From Candidatus Ribeiella danica (lineage in GTDB: Bacteria; Chloroflexota; Chloroflexia; Chloroflexales; Roseiflexaceae): a stretch of DNA of 64,000 nt. Below the pieces are notes generated by a model that was given only the letters and a program-made list of their open reading frames with translations, had not been told where the DNA came from and ran no database searches. The DNA is taken from the NCBI GenBank assembly GCA_016717335.1, contig JADKFS010000001.1:2604001-2668000 (forward strand). The letters are read 5' to 3'. Positions 41,628 to 49,832 of the stretch are shown one piece after another; the stretch's first letter is position 1; each line of letters starts with the position of its first letter. A program made the position numbers and the translations under genes.

Positions 41628-43211
41628 ATGAACCGTCTGCTCGCCATCCTGCTCGCCGTGCTGCTGCTTGGTCCGGTCGCCGCGCCGGCCCAGAGCGTGG
41701 CCGCGCCGAACGACCCGCGCCTGGCCGACGCCTGGGCGCTGCCTCTGATTGGCGCGCAGTGTGCCTGGAGCCACACCACCGGCAGCCCGGACGTGACCGT
41801 GGCGGTGGTGGACAGCGGAGTCGACCTGAACCACCCCGACCTGGTCGGCCGGCTGCGCGACGACGGGCGCGACTTCGTGGACGGCGACAACGAGCCGAGT
41901 GACGAGAACGGCCACGGCACCAACGTGGCCGGCATCATCGCGGCGACGCTCGACAACGGCGAGGGCGGCGCCGGGCTGGCGCCGGGCGTCCGAATCCTGC
42001 CGGTGCGCGTGATGAACGCGCGCGGCGCCGGCTCCGACCGGGCGATCTCGCGCGGCATTCGCTACGCGGCCGACCAGGGCGCCCAGGTGATCAACCTCAG
42101 CCTGGGCGCGTCGCTCACGATCGACGCCGACACCGTCTCCGGGCAGGTCACCACCGCCATCCGCTACGCTCAGAGCAAGGGCGCGCTCGTGATCGTCGCG
42201 GCCGGCAACGACTTCCTGCCGCTCGAGAACGCGATCGTCGGCGATAACCCCGACGTGCTGGTGGTCGCCGCCACCGACGAGGACGACGTCAAGGCGCCGT
42301 TCTCGAACTCGGGGCCGTGGGTCAGCGTGACCGCGCCAGGGGTGCACATCCTCTCGACCATGCCGACCTACGATGTCTACCTGACCAGCCAGGTCCCGCG
42401 CGACGAGCGCTTCGAGAAGAACTACGACTATATGAGCGGCACGTCGCAGGCCACGCCCTTCGTCTCGGCGCTGGCCGCGCTGCTGTTCTCGGCCCACCCG
42501 GACTGGGATGCGGGGCGGGTGGCGCAGGAGATCAAGGGTCGCACGGTGGATATCTCGCAGCGGAACGCCACGCTGGCGGCCAAGGGCTACCTGGGGAGCG
42601 GGCGGATCGACGCTTGCCAGGCGCTCGGCGGGGAGCCGGCGCCCGCGCCGACGTCGGAAGCGAGCGCGCCATCCGTGCCGGCCGGCGGAATCAGCCTGAT
42701 CCCCGGCCGGCTGAGCAGCGATCTCCTGATCATCGCGGGGGTGCTAGCCTGCGGCGCAGTGCTGCTGCTCGCAACCATGTTGTTCGCCCTGTTCCGCGCG
42801 ACCCGCCGCGCGCGCGTGGCGCCGGCCGCCGTGCCAGTCTACCAGCCACCGCCGAGCGGCGCGCCGGCCCAGCCGTGGGCCACGCCGGCCCAGCCGGCCG
42901 CCGCACCGCTGCCTGCCGGCGCATGGGGCAGGCTCAGCGTGATCGCCGGGCCGGCCCAGCCGCGCGCCTACACGCTTGCCGGCGCCGGCGCGCTGATTGG
43001 CCGCGGCGACGACTGCGCGGTGCTGCTGATCGGCGACGGCACCATCTCGCGCCACCACGCCGTGATTCGCACCGACGGCCGCCAGGCCACGATCGAGGAC
43101 GCCGGCAGCACCCACGGCACCTACCTGGGCGGCCAGCGCGTCACATCGCCGGTGCCGCTGCGCCGCGACGACGTCATCCAGGTCGGGCAGACGCTGCTGC
43201 GCTTCGAGTAG
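41628..43211 (+). CDS. Membrane-anchored S8 subtilase with C-terminal FHA domain
   Basis: This 527-residue protein has a signal peptide (1-22) and then a subtilisin-type protease with catalytic Asp62 (VVDSGVD), His96 (NGHGTNVAG), oxyanion Asn193 (AAGND) and Ser273 (GTSQATP). A Pro/Ala linker and one membrane helix (about 366-390) follow, then a basic Pro-rich stretch. It ends with an FHA domain (about 435-525: LIGRGDDCAVL, TISRHHAVI, AGSTHGTYLGG). The predicted topology puts the protease outside and the phosphothreonine-binding FHA inside. Mycosins share the protease-plus-helix layout but lack FHA. Heptamer repeats end just before ATG 41628. An ECF sigma gene follows. Confidence 0.85.
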   Translation: MNRLLAILLAVLLLGPVAAPAQSVAAPNDPRLADAWALPLIGAQCAWSHTTGSPDVTVAVVDSGVDLNHPDLVGRLRDDGRDFVDGDNEPSDENGHGTNVAGIIAATLDNGEGGAGLAPGVRILPVRVMNARGAGSDRAISRGIRYAADQGAQVINLSLGASLTIDADTVSGQVTTAIRYAQSKGALVIVAAGNDFLPLENAIVGDNPDVLVVAATDEDDVKAPFSNSGPWVSVTAPGVHILSTMPTYDVYLTSQVPRDERFEKNYDYMSGTSQATPFVSALAALLFSAHPDWDAGRVAQEIKGRTVDISQRNATLAAKGYLGSGRIDACQALGGEPAPAPTSEASAPSVPAGGISLIPGRLSSDLLIIAGVLACGAVLLLATMLFALFRATRRARVAPAAVPVYQPPPSGAPAQPWATPAQPAAAPLPAGAWGRLSVIAGPAQPRAYTLAGAGALIGRGDDCAVLLIGDGTISRHHAVIRTDGRQATIEDAGSTHGTYLGGQRVTSPVPLRRDDVIQVGQTLLRFE

Positions 43212-43233
43212 CCGCCCGCTGGCCGCCGCAGCG

Positions 43234-43262
43234 TAGAGCACAGTCACATGCTCTGCTATAAT
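43234..43262 (+). promoter_or_regulatory. Promoter upstream of the ECF sigma gene
   Basis: TATAAT (43257-43262) is a perfect -10. The -35 position (43234-43239) is poor. GAGCA...TGCTC (43236-43253) is a 5-bp inverted repeat that could be an operator. Confidence 0.5.
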
Positions 43263-43299
43263 AGGCGCTGCGATGCCTTCACCTGGAGCGGCGATCATC

Positions 43300-43905
43300 A
43301 TGGCAGACGAGGAGCGGCGCCTCATCACGGCGGCCCAGCGCGGCGATGCCGATAGCTTCAACGCGCTGGTGCGCCTGTACGAGGGGCGCGTCTACAACAT
43401 ATGCTATCGCATGCTCGGCGACGCCGACAGCGCCGCCGACGCCGCGCAAGATGCCTTCCTCGCGGCGTTTCGCAACCTGCGCAGCTTCCGCGGCGGCTCG
43501 TTTCGCTCCTGGCTGCTGCGGATCGCCACCAACACATGCTACGACGCGCTGCGCGCGCGCAAGCGCCGCCCGACCGTCTCGATCGATGCCGAGGCCGACG
43601 GCGAGGATGACGACTCCTCGCCGCTCCAGATCGCCGACAGCGCCGAGTCGCCCGACGATTTCGCGCTGCGCCGCGAGCTAGCCGTGGCTATTCAGCACGG
43701 GCTGGCCACCCTCCCCGAAGAGCAGCGCATCATCCTGATCTTGAGCGATATCCAGGGCCTGCCCTACGAAGAAATTGCCCAGATCACGGGCGCGAACCTG
43801 GGCACCGTCAAGTCGCGCCTCAGCCGTGGGCGAGCGCGCCTGCGCGACGTGCTCAAGGCCGGGGAACTCTTGCCGGCCCGCTACCGTCATGACACCAGCG
43901 AGTAG
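43300..43905 (+). CDS. RNA polymerase ECF-type sigma factor
   Basis: This is a sigma factor of about 201 residues. Region 2 reads FNALVRLYEGRVYNICYRML and AQDAFLAAFRNLRSF; region 4 reads LPEEQRIILILSDIQGLPYE and GTVKSRLSRGRARLRD. An acidic linker (DAEADGEDDDSS) joins them. ATG 43300 (MADEERR) has GGAG 11 bases upstream and leaves a leader of about 30 bases after the -10. The in-frame ATG at 43273 would be almost leaderless. The next gene is an anti-sigma-like membrane protein, a usual pairing. Confidence 0.9.
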   Translation: MADEERRLITAAQRGDADSFNALVRLYEGRVYNICYRMLGDADSAADAAQDAFLAAFRNLRSFRGGSFRSWLLRIATNTCYDALRARKRRPTVSIDAEADGEDDDSSPLQIADSAESPDDFALRRELAVAIQHGLATLPEEQRIILILSDIQGLPYEEIAQITGANLGTVKSRLSRGRARLRDVLKAGELLPARYRHDTSE

Positions 43906-44023
43906 ATAGTTGAAGAACGGTCAAACCGACCCACAACAGGACGTATCACGTGAGATCTGAGCCGTAGAGGGCCAGGATTGCGCGCCCCGCGGCGCCTCTC
44001 ACGCAGCGCGTTTTACAAGAGAC

Positions 44024-44974
44024 ATGGCTAACGAGCGAAACCCGCAACTGAATGATGCCGACTTCGAGCTGCTGTCGGCCTACGTCGACAGCCAGCTCGC
44101 GCCCGATGAGCGGGCCGACCTGGAGCGCCGGCTGGCCGCCGATGCGGGGCTGCGCGCCGCGCTGACCGAGCTGCGGGCCACGGTCGGCCTGCTGCGCGAG
44201 CTGGAGCCGCTCGCGCCGCCGCGCTCGTTCGCGATCGATCCGCGAGCGGCCGCCCCGCGGCGCGGCTGGTCGTTCCCCTGGATGACCCTCGGCTCCGCGC
44301 TGGTCGCGCTGTTCGTGCTGGTGGCCTTCGGCGCGGCCCTGCTCCGGACGGGCGCCGCCACGACCAGCGCGCCGATGGCGGCGATGCCACAGGAGCAGGC
44401 CGCGGCCGCGTCGACGGCCGCGCCGATGCTGGCAGCCCCGCCCGCGGCGGCCAGCGACCCGCTCGCCCGGCAGGCGGGCGGCGGCGCGCCGGAGAACACG
44501 CTTTCCGCTACCCAGGGAAATGCGTATCCCGCGCCCGAGGCGCCGATCGCGGCGGCCGGCGCGGTGACCAGCGCGCCGGCTGCGGACAGCGGTGCGGCAG
44601 CCGCGCTGCCCACCGCCGCGCCGGCGATGACCAGTCCGCCTGAGCCAAGCGCTCTGCCTGCGCCCGCCGCCGCGCTGGCGGCGACACCCGCGCCGGAGCC
44701 AAGCGTGGCGCTGCCGGCTGTCAAATCGGCCGCAGCCCCGACAGCCGCTGCACCCGGCGCCGAGAGCGAACAGACGAGCAGCGCAGCGGGAGCGCAGGTC
44801 GCCACGTCGCCGATCTCGTCGCCCGACACGGCCACGCTGGAGCAGCCGCTGACCCCGACCGCCGCCAACGCGTCCGGCACGGGGGCCAGCAGCTTCAGCC
44901 TGATCGTGGGCGCGATCGTCCTCGCCTTGCTCCTGGTCGTCGGCGTCGCCGCCGCGCTGCGGCGCAGGCGATAA
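44024..44974 (+). CDS. Anti-sigma-factor-like membrane protein
   Basis: This is a 316-residue protein. The N-terminal 65 residues (FELLSAYVDSQLAPDERADL, ALRATVGLLRELE-like helices) resemble the cytoplasmic anti-sigma fold, though the zinc-binding His-Cys motif is missing. One membrane helix follows (about 85-108). A long Ala/Pro/Ser-rich extracellular stretch and a second C-terminal helix with Arg anchors (about 290-312) complete it. It would hold the preceding sigma factor inactive at the membrane. The stop touches the ATG of the VTT gene. The two-helix layout is less common than the single-helix form. Confidence 0.65.
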   Translation: MANERNPQLNDADFELLSAYVDSQLAPDERADLERRLAADAGLRAALTELRATVGLLRELEPLAPPRSFAIDPRAAAPRRGWSFPWMTLGSALVALFVLVAFGAALLRTGAATTSAPMAAMPQEQAAAASTAAPMLAAPPAAASDPLARQAGGGAPENTLSATQGNAYPAPEAPIAAAGAVTSAPAADSGAAAALPTAAPAMTSPPEPSALPAPAAALAATPAPEPSVALPAVKSAAAPTAAAPGAESEQTSSAAGAQVATSPISSPDTATLEQPLTPTAANASGTGASSFSLIVGAIVLALLLVVGVAAALRRRR

Positions 44975-45580
44975 ATGACACAGCCAACCGACAGCGCGCC
45001 CGGCACGACGGCCAGCGCGACCGGGCCGGGGCGCTGGATCAAGCCGGCGCTGGCGATCGCGTTCGCCCTGGCGCTCAACCTGGGCTTCTTCGTGCTGCTG
45101 CGCGGCGAGACCGGCCGCTACTGGATCGCGCAGCTGCGCGACTACAGCTATATCGGCGTGTTTCTGGTCACGCTGCTGGCGAATGCTACGACGATCGTCC
45201 CGACGCCGTACATCCCGATCGTCGCCTGCATCGCCGCCCAGACCGACAACCTGCCGCTGGTGATCGCGCTCGGCGCGCTCGGCTCGGCGCTGGGCGAGTC
45301 GGTCGCGTTCTTCATCGGGCGCTCCGGCCGCGGGATCGTCCAGGAGACGCGCCTGTACCGCTGGGTTCACGGCCAGATGCGCCACCCCTGGCGCGCGTTC
45401 GCGGTGCTGTTCCTGTTCGGCGCGCCGCCCAATCCGCTGTTCGACGTGGCCGGGCTGGCAGCCGGCGCGCTCGGCGTGCCCTACTGGCTGTTCTTCAGCG
45501 CGGTCTTCCTCGCTCGGATCATCCGGATCTGGCTGATCGCCTTGGGCGGGCTCCAGTGGTGTGGGGTGATCGGGAGATGA
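44975..45580 (+). CDS. VTT-domain (DedA-like) membrane protein
   Basis: This 201-residue integral membrane protein has VTT features: ANATTIVPTPYIPIVACIAA, GALGSALGESVAFFIGR and GAPPNPLFDVAGLAAGALG. Family members act as lipid scramblase-like transporters in membrane homeostasis. The ATG directly follows the anti-sigma stop, so all three genes from the sigma factor on may be one transcript. Confidence 0.8.
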   Translation: MTQPTDSAPGTTASATGPGRWIKPALAIAFALALNLGFFVLLRGETGRYWIAQLRDYSYIGVFLVTLLANATTIVPTPYIPIVACIAAQTDNLPLVIALGALGSALGESVAFFIGRSGRGIVQETRLYRWVHGQMRHPWRAFAVLFLFGAPPNPLFDVAGLAAGALGVPYWLFFSAVFLARIIRIWLIALGGLQWCGVIGR

Positions 45581-45668
45581 CAGGGTGACAAGGTGACAGG
45601 GTGACAGGGTGACAGGGTCGCAACTACGACCTGCTCCATGTCACCTTGTCTGCGTGTCTCCGTGTCGG
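45581..45668. repeat. GTGACAGG octamer repeats
   Basis: The convergent gap between the VTT and cbiO genes contains four to five GTGACAGG/GTGACAAGG units (about 45582-45620) and CGTGTCTC units near 45650. Confidence 0.8.
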
Positions 45669-46484
45669 CTAATGGGCGTGCCCGTGCGCTGCGTGCAGGT
45701 GCGGGTGCGCGTGCATCTCGCCATCGGGGTGGATGTGCCGGTGCGCGTGGATCAGGTTGGTGCGCTCGAGCAGCGCCGCGTCGTTCAGGATCGCTGCCGG
45801 CCGCCCTTCGGCGATCGACTTGCCGCCCTGGAACACATAGCAGCGGTCGGCAATCTCGGCCACGATGTCGAGGTCGTGCGTGGCGGTGACGACCGTCTTG
45901 GCCCCGCCGCCCCAGCCGACCAGGAAGTCGACCACCATGCTCTGGCTCTTGGGGTCGAGCGCGGCGGTCGGCTCGTCCATCAGCAGCACCTCGGGGTCGA
46001 GCACCAGCACCGAGGCGAGCGCGACGCGCTTCTTCTCGCCGCCCGAGAGCCGGTGCGGCGAGCGGTCTTTCAGGTGCGCGATCTCCATCCGGTCGAGCAT
46101 CTCGGCGACGCGCCGGCGGATCTCGTCCTTCGGCCAGCGCAGCTGCAGCGGGCCAAACGCCACCTCATCGAACACGGTCGGGTTGAACAGCTGGACGTCG
46201 GGGTTCTGGAACACCAGCGCGACCCGCCTGCGAAACTCGAAGGCGAACTCGTCGTCCATCAGCCGCTCTTCGCTCAGCGTCTGGCCGAACGCGGCGACGC
46301 TGCCGCTGTCGGCAAAGTAGAGCCCGTCGAGCATCCGCAGCAGTGTCGACTTCCCCGAGCCGTTGGCGCCCAGGATGGCCACGCGCTCGCCGCGGCCGAT
46401 CGCCAGCGACAGCCCCTTGAGCGCAGTCACCTCGGCGTTATAGCGGTAGACGACATCCCGGACGTCAAAAACGATCTCCGACAT
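45669..46484 (-). CDS. cbiO: Cobalt/nickel ECF transporter ATPase CbiO with His-rich tail
   Basis: This is a 271-residue ABC ATPase with Walker A GANGSGKST, Q-loop VFQNPDVQLF (typical for ECF ATPases), signature LSGGEKKRVALA, Walker B VLLMDEPTAALDP and switch His in TATHDLD. The last about 30 residues hold nine His (HAHRHIHPDGEM... ending HGHAH), which may buffer Co2+ or Ni2+ or sense metal. ATG 46484 is the family start. It is the last gene of cbiMN-cbiQ-cbiO. A hairpin element (copy B) lies between it and cbiQ. Confidence 0.92.
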   Translation of the reverse strand: MSEIVFDVRDVVYRYNAEVTALKGLSLAIGRGERVAILGANGSGKSTLLRMLDGLYFADSGSVAAFGQTLSEERLMDDEFAFEFRRRVALVFQNPDVQLFNPTVFDEVAFGPLQLRWPKDEIRRRVAEMLDRMEIAHLKDRSPHRLSGGEKKRVALASVLVLDPEVLLMDEPTAALDPKSQSMVVDFLVGWGGGAKTVVTATHDLDIVAEIADRCYVFQGGKSIAEGRPAAILNDAALLERTNLIHAHRHIHPDGEMHAHPHLHAAHGHAH

Positions 46485-46541
46485 GGTACTGTTCCTCGTA
46501 TCTTTCTGGATGTTCCTTCGGGCGCATCCTGCCGCGTCGCA

Positions 46542-46637
46542 GGCCCTCACCCCCCTGCCCCCGCTCCCGTCGCCACGGGAGCGGGGGTATTCTTGCTGGG
46601 GCTGAGGTTTCGGCAGAGCTGAAACCTCAGCCCCAGC
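46542..46637. repeat. C-rich block plus 20-bp hairpin (copy B)
   Basis: GGCCCTCACCCCCCTGCCCC, then CTCCCGTCGCCACGGGAG and the anchor TATTCTTG, are followed by a 20-bp stem (46595-46614 with 46618-46637, loop AGA, one G-U). The stem sequence differs from copies A and C, apart from a shared GTTTCGGC/GCYGAAAC core with copy C. It sits between cbiQ and cbiO. Confidence 0.8.
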
Positions 46638-46663
46638 TGATTGTTGCCCGCCCCTGGCAGGAA

Positions 46664-47542
46664 TTAATTCCTTCCCAGCCAGAAGGCCAGCGCCGCGGTG
46701 GCCAGGAAGCCCGCCAGCGCGGCCCAGTCGCGCCCGCGCATCGCGAACTCGTCCAGCGTGTAGACCTCGCCGCGGAACCCGCGCGACTGCATGGCCATGT
46801 AAACATCGCCGCTGAGCTGGAGAGTTTTGCTCAGCAGAACGCCAACGCTCGCGGCCGCGAGCCGGCGCCGGTCGGCGCTCTCCAGCTCGCCGACCATGCG
46901 GCTCTGCCGCGACTCGAACATGTCGCGGGCGGTCTGCAGCAGCAGGAAGATGTAGCGGAAGGTCATGCCCAGGATGACCACGAACACGACCGGCACGCGC
47001 AGCACGCGCAGCGCCTTGAGCACGTGCGTCCAGGGCGTGCAGAGGATCAGCAGCATCGACAGCGTGGCGGCGGTCTCGACGCGCGTGATCAGGTAGGTCG
47101 CGCTGGCGAGCCCCTGCGCGGTGACTGGCCAGCCCAGCAGCGGCAGCCGGTAGAGCGGCTGCCCGGGCGTGATGAAGATCGCCGGCAGCGCCAGCATCCC
47201 GGTGAACAGCAGCGCACCGACCCAGACGCGCGTGGCGAGGGTGCGCAGCGGCACGCGCGAGAGCAGCGCCAGCGCGATCGCCGCGGCGAACAGCGCCAGG
47301 ATCACCAGGACGTTGCGCGACAGCGCCGCCGCGACGATCAGCGCCAGCAGGCCGACGACTTTGACGCGCGGGTCGAGCCGCTGGAGCAGCCCGTCGGCCT
47401 TCGCGAGCGCCTCGGCGTACAGTGCGCGCTCCATCGCGCCGCTCAGATCGGCGATCGTGCGCTCGACGAAGCTGTGCTTACGCTTGCGCGCAGGCGTCGC
47501 CGGCAGGCCCACCGGCGCGGCGGTTTGTTTCGTGAGAGCCAT
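46664..47542 (-). CDS. cbiQ: Cobalt/nickel ECF transporter transmembrane protein CbiQ
   Basis: This 292-residue EcfT/CbiQ protein has an N-terminal cytoplasmic segment and membrane helices starting KVVGLLALIVAAALSRNVLV. The two Ala-Arg-Gly-type coupling helices are recognisable (LLLQTARDMFESRQSRMVG and AMQSRGFRGEVYTL). It couples ATP hydrolysis by CbiO to CbiMN. The gap to cbiMN is 17 bases. Confidence 0.92.
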   Translation of the reverse strand: MALTKQTAAPVGLPATPARKRKHSFVERTIADLSGAMERALYAEALAKADGLLQRLDPRVKVVGLLALIVAAALSRNVLVILALFAAAIALALLSRVPLRTLATRVWVGALLFTGMLALPAIFITPGQPLYRLPLLGWPVTAQGLASATYLITRVETAATLSMLLILCTPWTHVLKALRVLRVPVVFVVILGMTFRYIFLLLQTARDMFESRQSRMVGELESADRRRLAAASVGVLLSKTLQLSGDVYMAMQSRGFRGEVYTLDEFAMRGRDWAALAGFLATAALAFWLGRN

Positions 47543-47559
47543 TGCTATCCCCTCTCCTG

Positions 47560-48681
47560 CTAAACAGCCCCGCTGCCCGGCGCGGATGTCGGCGTCTCAC
47601 GGCGCCCGCGCACGAGGCCGGCGATCCATCCGATCAGGAGAAATGCCAGGATGATCAGGCCGGCGCCGAGCAGCGCAGACAGGATGTAGCCAAACGCCTC
47701 GCTCTTCATCCACGGCGGCGCGTAGCCCGGGATGGGCGCAGTCCAGACCGCCGAGAGTCGATCCAGGCCTTGGGGCGCGCTCGGCGGCGGTGCCAGGTTA
47801 CCCGAGGCGGCCGAGATCTGCGCGCGCATCGCGGGGTCGACGAAGTCGGACGCGCCCCACTCGCCCCAGGCCGTGCCGGCGGCCAGCAGCCCGAGCGGTG
47901 TCAGCACCATCAGCAGCGCCAGGCCGGCCCACAGCGCGCGCGCCGCGCGCCAGCCGCCGCGCTTCGTCGCCGGCTGAAGCTCGTCCTCAGAGCCGGCCGC
48001 GCCGGGAGCGGTGAGCTTGAGCAGCGCCGGGTCGGAGCGCTGCAGATAGGCCACCACGCCGCCGGTGATCACCAGCTCCGCCAGCCCGGCGATCGTCAGG
48101 TGGCCGAGCATCATGGCCGGGATCGCGATGCCGAGCGGGTAGGGCGCGTACAGCGGCGCGCCGGTCGCGTCGGTGAACAGCAGCGGCTGCAGGCCGAACT
48201 CGACCGCCGCCAGCAGCGCCGCGACGTTGATCGCGACATAGCCGGCGACCGCCCCGGCGACCACCCGGCGCGTGTTATCGATCGCCGAGCGGCCGGCGAT
48301 CGCCCGGTAGACCCAGTAGGCCACCAGCGAGCCGACGATCGCCATGTTGAAGCAGTTCGCGCCAAACGCGGTGATCCCGCCGTCGCCGAAAAACACCGCC
48401 TGGATGAGCAGCGCGACCGAGATCGCGATCATCGAGGCCCACGGCCCCAGCACGATCGCCGCGATCCCCATCCCGACGGCGTGGCCGGTGGTGCCGCCCG
48501 GCAGCGGCAGGTTGAACATCATGATCACGAACGAGAACGCCGCGAATAGCGACAGCAGCGGCACCAGCCGGGTGCTCAGCAGCCGCCGCACCTTGCGCAG
48601 CGCGACGTACCAGAATGGCGCCGAGGCCGCGTACAGCGTCGCGCAGGTGGCCGGACTGAGATAACCATCGGGGATGTGCAT
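47560..48681 (-). CDS. cbiM: Fused CbiM-CbiN metal-binding permease
   Basis: This 373-residue protein begins MHIPDGYLSP, the invariant CbiM/NikM start whose His2 binds the metal. CbiM helices follow (PLPGGTTGHAVGMGIAAIVL, GDGGITAFGANCFNMAIVGS), and then a CbiN-like part with two helices and an outside loop. The mature N-terminus requires Met1-His2, so ATG 48681 with AGGAGG upstream is certain; the longer frame is not used. It imports Co2+ or Ni2+; the two cannot be told apart here. No cobalamin riboswitch was seen upstream. Confidence 0.92.
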   Translation of the reverse strand: MHIPDGYLSPATCATLYAASAPFWYVALRKVRRLLSTRLVPLLSLFAAFSFVIMMFNLPLPGGTTGHAVGMGIAAIVLGPWASMIAISVALLIQAVFFGDGGITAFGANCFNMAIVGSLVAYWVYRAIAGRSAIDNTRRVVAGAVAGYVAINVAALLAAVEFGLQPLLFTDATGAPLYAPYPLGIAIPAMMLGHLTIAGLAELVITGGVVAYLQRSDPALLKLTAPGAAGSEDELQPATKRGGWRAARALWAGLALLMVLTPLGLLAAGTAWGEWGASDFVDPAMRAQISAASGNLAPPPSAPQGLDRLSAVWTAPIPGYAPPWMKSEAFGYILSALLGAGLIILAFLLIGWIAGLVRGRRETPTSAPGSGAV

Positions 48682-48859
48682 ACGATCCTCCTGGCGCAGA
48701 GATCGCTCTCTGCGCTGAGCGCTAATGGGATGCGGCATGGAAGACAGGCGGGGCTAGGTTGGCAAGCTGGCAGCAGAGCGATTGAGCGACGCGAACGCAA
48801 CACCAGGGAATCTTGCCCGGGTAATGCCGGCTCAACCAGGCCGATCCGTGCGATAGCAG

Positions 48860-48926
48860 CTTGTTGCAAGTATATTCATCTGCAACTTGTTGCAGCTACT
48901 ATAAGACGCGACACGCTCTCTGTCAA
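48860..48926 (-). promoter_or_regulatory. Sigma-70 promoter with overlapping palindromic operator for cbiMNQO
   Basis: On the minus strand TTGACA (48926-48921), 17 bases and TATAGT (48903-48898) form a near-consensus promoter. Two bases further on, CTGCAAC-TT-GTTGCAG (48880-48895) is a perfect palindrome over the start site, and a second CTTG...CAAG site with the same GTTGCAA half lies at 48860-48870. This is the layout of a metal-responsive repressor site; the regulator is not in the window. Confidence 0.8.
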
Positions 48927-49197
48927 ATAGTACGAAGCGAGCGTGCTTGTTGGATGGGTGGATGAGGTGGAATTTTGGATGCTTTTACTCTCGCCCCCCG
49001 CTTGCCGTGGACGGGGGCGAGTAGGGGCATTTGGGGTAGTTTTTTGCAGAACGCATGCAGATGCGCTCTTGACCCTCACCCCCGCCCCTGCCAGGGACAG
49101 GGAGTGAGGGCCTGAAGTTAACGTCTCTCAACCTTGCTTGACATGCCGCGCTGCGTAACGTACAACATACTTGGACAGGCTCGGCTCTAGGAATCCC
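48927..49197. other. Divergent intergenic region with GC hairpin and a degenerate repeat
   Basis: No gene is present. CTCGCCCCC...GGGGGCGAG forms a 9-bp hairpin at about 48987-49013. CCCTCACCCCCGCCCC...GTGAGGG at about 49074-49111 resembles the C-rich block of the hairpin elements but lacks the variable stem. Confidence 0.5.
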
Positions 49198-49695
49198 GTG
49201 ATACAGGCTGCGACAATTCGCGACCTCTGGCGCGCGAGCGCGAGGCGATGGCGCACGATACGCACGCACATTCGCCGCCGACGCGCGGGCGTCGCGCTGC
49301 TCGTGCTCGTCGCGCTTGGCCTGGGCGAGCCCTTGATCTGTATTCTGCACTGCCAGCTCTGGCTGCCGCTCGCGCTCCAGGGCGACGTCGCGGCGCAGCA
49401 GCACCATCACCACCACGCGCAGGCGGCCCAGCCGACCGCGGGCGGCGCGGCATCGGCCACGCCCGAAAGCCCGCTTCTGTCCTCCGGCGACTGCGCGCTG
49501 CAGAGCGGGCGGGGCCCGGGCTCTGGAGTGCCATACTACGTGCCGCCGCTGCCGGTTCACGACGCAATCCCGGCGCTGGCGCTGCTGCTGATCGTCCTGC
49601 CCCTGCTCGCGCCGCACGCCGACTGCCCGCCCGGCGACCCGCCGCGCCGCGCGCGCCCGCGCCCCTGGCATCCCCCAATTCTCGCAGCCGCCTGA
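49198..49695 (+). CDS. His/Cys-containing membrane protein of the copper set
   Basis: This is a protein of about 165 residues with an N-terminal basic stretch and a membrane helix (AGVALLVLVALGLGEPLICI). Cys residues follow (LICILHCQLW), then a His cluster (AAQQHHHHHAQAA), another Cys (GDCALQSG) and a second helix before a Pro/Arg-rich end. The arrangement recalls small copper-associated membrane proteins (DUF2946-like), but the match is loose. The start is GTG 49198 with AGGA upstream; the frame opens at a TTG 27 bases earlier. Its place before SCO1 and PCuAC supports a role in metal handling (inference). Confidence 0.5.
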   Translation: MIQAATIRDLWRASARRWRTIRTHIRRRRAGVALLVLVALGLGEPLICILHCQLWLPLALQGDVAAQQHHHHHAQAAQPTAGGAASATPESPLLSSGDCALQSGRGPGSGVPYYVPPLPVHDAIPALALLLIVLPLLAPHADCPPGDPPRRARPRPWHPPILAAA

Positions 49696-49832
49696 GCTGG
49701 CGGCTCGCCACACATCAGTCACGACAGAGAACGAAGCTACAGAGGGCGCCCAGAGGCCGATCAGCCGGGTCGCTTCGGCAACCTCTCTGCGCGCTGTGGC
49801 TTGGAATAGCGAGATACGGCAGAGGTAACATC

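Noticed and set aside
43946..45385. 479-codon minus-strand open frame
   Set aside because: It is antisense to the anti-sigma-like and VTT genes; its composition is Arg/Gly/Gln-rich without motifs.
48682..48900. Cobalamin riboswitch upstream of cbiMN
   Set aside because: The 5' leader is about 200 bases and lacks the B12-box-like sequence. A promoter with palindromic operator explains regulation better.
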